Below, piece by piece: positions 59,873 to 64,000 of a stretch of 64,000 bases of DNA; positions within the stretch are counted from its first letter, which is position 1; each line of letters opens with the position of its first letter. The stretch is from Phytohabitans aurantiacus (GTDB taxonomy: Bacteria > Actinomycetota > Actinomycetes > Mycobacteriales > Micromonosporaceae). The position numbers and the translations under genes were made by a program. Below the pieces are notes generated by a model that saw only the letters and a list, made by a program, of their open reading frames with translations, did no database searches and was not told where the DNA came from. The stretch spans positions 62,001 through 126,000 of the forward strand of contig NZ_BSDI01000014.1 in the NCBI RefSeq assembly GCF_027923225.1, given 5' to 3'.

Positions 59873-60924
59873 TGAGCTCCAAGCTGCTCTGGTACATCCC
59901 GAACCAGGTCCAGCCCGGCCACCGCGGCGACGACCACGTCGAGGGGCACAACAGCCTGGACACCCTCACCAGCCACGCCACGGCGCTGGAGGAGCACGGC
60001 TGGCACGGCGCCCTCATCGGCACCGGCTGGGGACGGCCCGACACCTTCACGGTCGCCACCGCCCTGGTTGCGCGGACCACGACCTTCCAGCCGCTGATCG
60101 CGATCCGGCCCGGGTACTGGCGACCCGCCAACTTCGCCTCCGCCGCCGCCACCCTGAACCACCTCACCGGCGGCCGGGTACTGGTCAACATCGTGTCCGG
60201 TACGGACAACCTGGCCGCGTACGGCGACGACGAGAGCGACAAGGCCCACCGGTACGCCCGAACGAAGGAGTTCATCCAGATCGTCCGCAAGCTGTGGACC
60301 GAGGAGAGCGTCACCTACGACGGCGACCACTTCGCGGTGGCGGACTCCACTGTGGAACCCCGACCGAAGGAACCGCCGCGGCTCTACTTCGGGGGCGCCT
60401 CCGAAGCCGCCGAGCGGGTGGCCGCCGCCGAGGCCGACGTCCAACTCTTCTGGGGCGAGCCGCTCGACGGCGTGGCCGAGCGGATCGACCGCCTCAAGCA
60501 TCTCAGCGAGAAGCTGGGGCGCGTGCACGCTCCCCTGGAGTTCGGGCTGCGGGTCACCACGCTGGTGCGCGACACCACCGACGAGGCGTGGGCGGCCGCC
60601 GAGGCGAAGGTCGCCAAGATGGCCAGGAGCGACGGCGCCTTCCCGCCCGACCCGCTCCGGCGGGCCGCCGTCGGTCAGCAGCGGCTACTGGACCTCGCCG
60701 CGCGCGGAGAGGTACTCGACGACAACCTCTACACCACCCCCGGCCGGTACGGTGGCGGCGGCGCGGGCACCACCTGGCTGGTCGGCTCGGCCGAGGATGT
60801 GGCGAGGTCGCTGCGCAGGTACCAGAGCCTCGGCGTCACCCACTTCGTGCTCTCCGACACCCCCTACCTCCAAGAGATCAAGCGCCAGGGCCACCAGCTC
60901 CTCCCGCTGCTGCGGTCGCGGTAG
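59872..60924 (+). CDS. FMNH2-dependent alkanesulfonate monooxygenase (SsuD-like)
   Basis: 350 residues of the LLM class, SsuD type: LLWYIPNQVQPGHRGD, GRPDTFTVATALVARTTTFQPLIAIRPGY, LTGGRVLVNIVSGTDNLAAYGDD and SAEDVARSLRRYQSLGVTHFVLSDTPYLQE. SsuD converts alkanesulfonates to aldehyde plus sulfite. It follows the AKR by a TGATG overlap with GGGGGAG upstream. With the transporter and the second LLM enzyme it makes the operon a sulfur-scavenging pathway. Confidence 0.9.
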   Translation: MSSKLLWYIPNQVQPGHRGDDHVEGHNSLDTLTSHATALEEHGWHGALIGTGWGRPDTFTVATALVARTTTFQPLIAIRPGYWRPANFASAAATLNHLTGGRVLVNIVSGTDNLAAYGDDESDKAHRYARTKEFIQIVRKLWTEESVTYDGDHFAVADSTVEPRPKEPPRLYFGGASEAAERVAAAEADVQLFWGEPLDGVAERIDRLKHLSEKLGRVHAPLEFGLRVTTLVRDTTDEAWAAAEAKVAKMARSDGAFPPDPLRRAAVGQQRLLDLAARGEVLDDNLYTTPGRYGGGGAGTTWLVGSAEDVARSLRRYQSLGVTHFVLSDTPYLQEIKRQGHQLLPLLRSR

Positions 60925-60949
60925 GTGGTCACGCAGTACCGTGTAGCCG

Positions 60950-62719
60950 GTGGACGACACGGCGCTCGATGTCCCCGTACGGCCCGACGTGCCGCCCTGG
61001 CGGGTCATGCTCTCGTTCATCCGCCCGCACGTCCTGGCGCTGGTGGGCGGTGGTCTGCTCAGCCTGGTGACCGCGGCGACCGGGCTCGCCCTGCCGCTGG
61101 TGGTGCGCGACCTGATCGACGACCTGACCGCCGGCCGCCCGGTCGCCGCCGTGCTGGCGCTGATGACGGTACTGGTGGTGGCCAACGCGGCGATCGGCGC
61201 GCTCGGCACGTACGTGCTGCGACGCACCGCCGAGTCGGTGGTCCTCACCGCCCGGCGCGGGCTGGTGGCGCGGCTGCTGAGGCTGCGCCTCGGGGTGGTG
61301 GAGAGCACCGAGCCGGGTGACCTGATGTCGCGCGTGACCGCCGACACCACCCTGCTGCGCGAGGTGACCACCAACTCCCTCGTGGGCGGCGCCACCAGCC
61401 TCATCACGTTGGTCGCCACGGTGGTGATGATGGCACTGCTCGACGTGGTGCTGCTCGGCGTGACCCTCGGCGCACTTGTCGCTGCGGGTGTGGTGATCGG
61501 CCTCGTCGTACCGCGGATCAACCGGGCGTCCCGCCGGGCGCAGGAGTCGATCGGTCTGATCGGCGCCGCGCTGGAGCGGATGTTCGGGGCCTTCCGCACG
61601 GTCAAGGCGTCCGGCGCCGAGGAATACGAGCAGCGCCGCGCGGTCCAGGCCGCCGGCGAGGCGTGGCGGGCCAGCGTACGCGCGGCCAAGTGGGGTGCGG
61701 TGGCGGGCAACACCGCCGGGCTCGCCGCACAGGTGGCGTTCCTGGCGGTACTGGGTACCGGTGGCGCGCGGGTGGCCGCCGGCACCATCGACGTGGGCAC
61801 CCTCATCGCGTTCCTGCTGTACGTCTTCTACCTGATGTCCCCGGTCAACCAGCTCGTCTCGGCGGTCACCCAGTACCAGGTCGGCGCCGCCGCGGTGGCC
61901 CGTATCCAGCAGGCGCACGGGATGCCCGTCGAGCCGCCCAGCCCGCCGGCCGAGCCGCCGGCCGCCGGCGCCGCCCCCGCGACCGTCACGTTCGTCGACG
62001 TCCGGTTCCAGTACCGGACCGAGCTGCCCGAAGTGCACCGCGGCGTGAGCTTCCACGTCCCGGCGGGCGGCATGACCGCGTTCGTAGGTCCCTCCGGCGC
62101 GGGCAAGACCACCGTCTTCTCGCTCATCGAGCGGTTCTACGAAGCCAGCGGCGGCCAGGTGCTCGTCGACGGCGTCGATGTGCGGGACTGGCCGGTGGCG
62201 GGGCTGCGCGCCACGATCGGCTACGTCGAGCAGGACGCGCCGGTGCTCTCCGGCTCGCTGCGGGAGAACCTGCTGCTCGGCGCGCAGTGGGCCAGCGAAG
62301 ACGAGCTGGTCGAGGTGCTGCGCACGGCCCGGCTCGACCGCCTCGTGGCACGGCTGCCCGACGGGCTCGACACCCAGGTCGGGCACCGCGGCACGAAGCT
62401 CTCCGGCGGCGAGCGGCAGCGGGTGGCGATCGCCCGCGCGCTGCTGCGGCGGCCCCGGCTGCTCCTGCTCGACGAGGCGACCTCGCAGCTCGACGCGGTC
62501 AACGAGGCGGCCCTGCGCGACACCGTCGACGACGTCGCGCACACGACGACGGTCCTGGTGGTCGCGCACCGGCTGTCGACGGTCACGACGGCCGACCGCA
62601 TCGTGGTCATGGACGCCGGCCAGGTGCGCGCCATCGGCACGCACGCGCAGCTCGTATCGGACGACGCGCTCTACGCCGAGCTGGCGGCGACCCAGTTCCT
62701 TGCGGCAACCCCTTCGTGA
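60950..62719 (+). CDS. ABC exporter, fused membrane and ATPase domains
   Basis: 589 residues: six-helix domain (about 20-320), then ATPase: Walker A GPSGAGKTT, LSGGERQR signature, Walker B LLLLDEATSQLD, H-loop VAHRLST. Multidrug/lipid exporter type (MsbA/LmrA-like). GTG at 60950, no good ribosome site, 25 nt after the organosulfur operon. Substrate unknown. Confidence 0.92.
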   Translation: MDDTALDVPVRPDVPPWRVMLSFIRPHVLALVGGGLLSLVTAATGLALPLVVRDLIDDLTAGRPVAAVLALMTVLVVANAAIGALGTYVLRRTAESVVLTARRGLVARLLRLRLGVVESTEPGDLMSRVTADTTLLREVTTNSLVGGATSLITLVATVVMMALLDVVLLGVTLGALVAAGVVIGLVVPRINRASRRAQESIGLIGAALERMFGAFRTVKASGAEEYEQRRAVQAAGEAWRASVRAAKWGAVAGNTAGLAAQVAFLAVLGTGGARVAAGTIDVGTLIAFLLYVFYLMSPVNQLVSAVTQYQVGAAAVARIQQAHGMPVEPPSPPAEPPAAGAAPATVTFVDVRFQYRTELPEVHRGVSFHVPAGGMTAFVGPSGAGKTTVFSLIERFYEASGGQVLVDGVDVRDWPVAGLRATIGYVEQDAPVLSGSLRENLLLGAQWASEDELVEVLRTARLDRLVARLPDGLDTQVGHRGTKLSGGERQRVAIARALLRRPRLLLLDEATSQLDAVNEAALRDTVDDVAHTTTVLVVAHRLSTVTTADRIVVMDAGQVRAIGTHAQLVSDDALYAELAATQFLAATPS

Positions 62720-62858
62720 CCGCCGCCCGACTCTCCGTCAAACAGCTGGAATACGACAGTTCTTCGGATTAATGTCCGATAGACGGATTCGCGCATCGCA
62801 GGCAGACTGCGTGCCATGGCCGGCGCGTCCCACTCGTTCGTTGTGAAGGAGACAGTCG

Positions 62859-63041
62859 GTGGCTGATGGCGAGATCTGGATGTACGGCCCCACGTACGAC
62901 CACGCCGGGAGGACGCCGACCCGCGCGGTGGGCGTCGCGGCGGTTCCCCATCAGCGGTTCAAGCGGCTGGAGGGCAAAGACCTGCCGCCGAACCTGCGCA
63001 GCGCGGCCCGCGTGCTGCGCCGCCCGCACCGCCCCGGCTAG
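62859..63041 (+). CDS. Small hypothetical protein
   Basis: 60 residues from GTG 62859 with AAGGAG about 9 nt upstream. Basic, soluble, with DGEIWMYGPTYDHAG at the start and RVLRRPHRPG at the end. No family I recognise. Between the exporter and the TioE-like regulator. Confidence 0.5.
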   Translation: MADGEIWMYGPTYDHAGRTPTRAVGVAAVPHQRFKRLEGKDLPPNLRSAARVLRRPHRPG

Positions 63042-63100
63042 CCACGCCCGGCCGCGTCAGTAGCCTTCGGTTGAGACTTCTCGACGATACTGGCGGGACC

Positions 63101-63838
63101 GTGGGGCGAAACCTTCAAGACGGCGGACGGCTCAGGCCGGTCGACCTGGCGCGCGGACACGGCCTGTCCACCCAGGCCGTCCGCAACTACGAGGCGGCCG
63201 GCATCCTGCCCGGCGCCGCCCGCACGCCGCACGGATACCGCACCTACACGCCGCTGCACGCGCAGGCGCTGCGCGCGTTTCTCGCGCTCGTGCCCGGACA
63301 CGGCCACCAGACGGCGACCTCGATCATGCAGGCGGTCAACCGGGACGCGACCGACGACGCGCTGCGGCTCATCGACGAGAGCCACGCCCAGCTGCTCGAC
63401 GACCGCGGCACCCTCCGGGCCGTCGAGGCCGCGCTTCGCGACCTCGATCCGGTACCGCGAGAGCGCGGCGACACGTTCGTTGGTCCCCTGTCGAGAAGGC
63501 TCGGCATCCGCCCGGCCACCCTACGGAAGTGGGAACGCGCCGGCCTGGTCCGGCCGCGCCGCGACCCGCGGACGGGCTACCGCGTCTACAGCGAGGCCGA
63601 CGTGCGCGACGCCCGGCTCGTCCACCAGCTCAGGCGGGGCGGCTACCTGCTGGAGCGGATCGCGCCGCTGATCGCCCAGGTGCACTCCGCCGGCGGGGTC
63701 GCGCCGCTCGAATCGATGTTGCGCGACTGGCACGCCCGTCTCTCGGCGCGTGGCCGCGCGATGCTCACCGGTGCCGCCGAACTGGACGCCTACCTCACTT
63801 TGCGGAAAACAGATGGCGCGACGTTCCTACGATCGTGA
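63101..63838 (+). CDS. TioE-like regulator with two MerR-type HTH domains
   Basis: 245 residues. First MerR domain: RPVDLARGHGLSTQAVRNYEAAGILPGAARTPHGYRTY; second: FVGPLSRRLGIRPATLRKWERAGLVRPRRDPRTGYRVYSEADV. Tandem MerR HTHs are the mark of the TioE family. GTG 63101 chosen over a TTG at 63071; GATACT about 10 nt before suggests a leaderless message. Target unknown; the ABC exporter upstream is a candidate. Confidence 0.85.
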   Translation: MGRNLQDGGRLRPVDLARGHGLSTQAVRNYEAAGILPGAARTPHGYRTYTPLHAQALRAFLALVPGHGHQTATSIMQAVNRDATDDALRLIDESHAQLLDDRGTLRAVEAALRDLDPVPRERGDTFVGPLSRRLGIRPATLRKWERAGLVRPRRDPRTGYRVYSEADVRDARLVHQLRRGGYLLERIAPLIAQVHSAGGVAPLESMLRDWHARLSARGRAMLTGAAELDAYLTLRKTDGATFLRS

Positions 63839-63840
63839 CC

Positions 63841-64000
63841 ATGGCACACGATGATCCGCTGAAGCCCCGCACCGGTCGCACTGTCCTGATTGTCGTCGCT
63901 ATCGTGCTAGCCGCGTGCTGTCTGTGCGGCGGTGGCATCGGCCTGTGGGCGTACAACGGATATCGTGACTCGGCCGGTCCGGCACGCGAGGCCACGACGG
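63841..64000 (+). CDS. Membrane-anchored protein, cut by window end
   Basis: 53 codons seen. A short positive stretch (LKPRTGRT) precedes one hydrophobic segment with cysteines (VLIVVAIVLAACCLCGGG), then an outside tail. ATG is 3 nt after the TioE-like stop. No family can be assigned from so little. Confidence 0.65.
   Translation, partial: MAHDDPLKPRTGRTVLIVVAIVLAACCLCGGGIGLWAYNGYRDSAGPAREATT

Overview
The window is about 64 kb of very GC-rich DNA with short intergenic gaps, many 4-nt stop/start overlaps (ATGA or GTGA) and frequent GTG starts. It carries a SARP-type regulator, an MbtH protein, LLM-class flavin oxidoreductases and a TioE-like double-MerR regulator. Together these point to a filamentous actinomycete, plausibly Micromonosporaceae; the family is inference and no rRNA is present to confirm it.

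Region by region. (1) 1-7542: two divergent catabolic units. One is aldehyde dehydrogenase plus a TPP enzyme; the other is a CaiB CoA-transferase, a citrate-synthase-like citryl-CoA lyase, a ThuA-domain protein and an ArsB/SLC13-type carrier. They could take up an organic acid, activate it with CoA and cleave it. (2) 7543-23511: an NRPS cluster of two divergent operons: acyl-AMP ligase, C-A-PCP and a free carrier protein on one strand; a free condensation domain, C-A-PCP, a C-A-PCP-TE-MFS fusion and MbtH on the other. The thioesterase nucleophile is a cysteine. Hairpin repeats (family A) lie on both sides of this cluster. (3) 23.7-29.1 kb: a DUF1579-like protein, a glycolipid-binding-like protein, a kinase-fold phosphotransferase with an XRE/MmyB regulator, and two oxidoreductases. 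(4) 29.3-37.7 kb: the most novel block. It holds an S26 signal-peptidase-like protease, MauE- and MauD-like redox proteins, a peptidase-less ABC exporter, a SARP regulator, a 73-residue peptide with eight cysteines, and an FtsX/ATPase pair. I read it as a system for making, oxidising, cutting, exporting and resisting a disulfide-rich peptide.

(5) 37.7-50.4 kb: regulator/enzyme pairs (cupin/HxlR, GntR/ABC, SDR/TetR, TetR/GAPDH, TetR/methyltransferase), several with palindromic operators, plus two decayed genes (RidA, epoxide hydrolase). (6) 50.6-54.6 kb: secreted proteins, including a three-repeat protein of no recognised family and an M14 carboxypeptidase. (7) 54.6-60.9 kb: a sulfonate/organosulfur operon preceded by a 31-codon leader ORF whose last 13 residues include five cysteines, probably a cysteine-responsive attenuator. 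(8) 60.9-64 kb: an ABC exporter, a small unknown protein, a TioE-like regulator and the start of a membrane protein.

A roughly 60-bp repeat (family B) occurs eight times, always between convergent genes. Every convergent gap longer than 50 bp in the window carries a copy of family A or B. This distribution is striking and suggests these repeats are tied to 3' ends, for example in termination.
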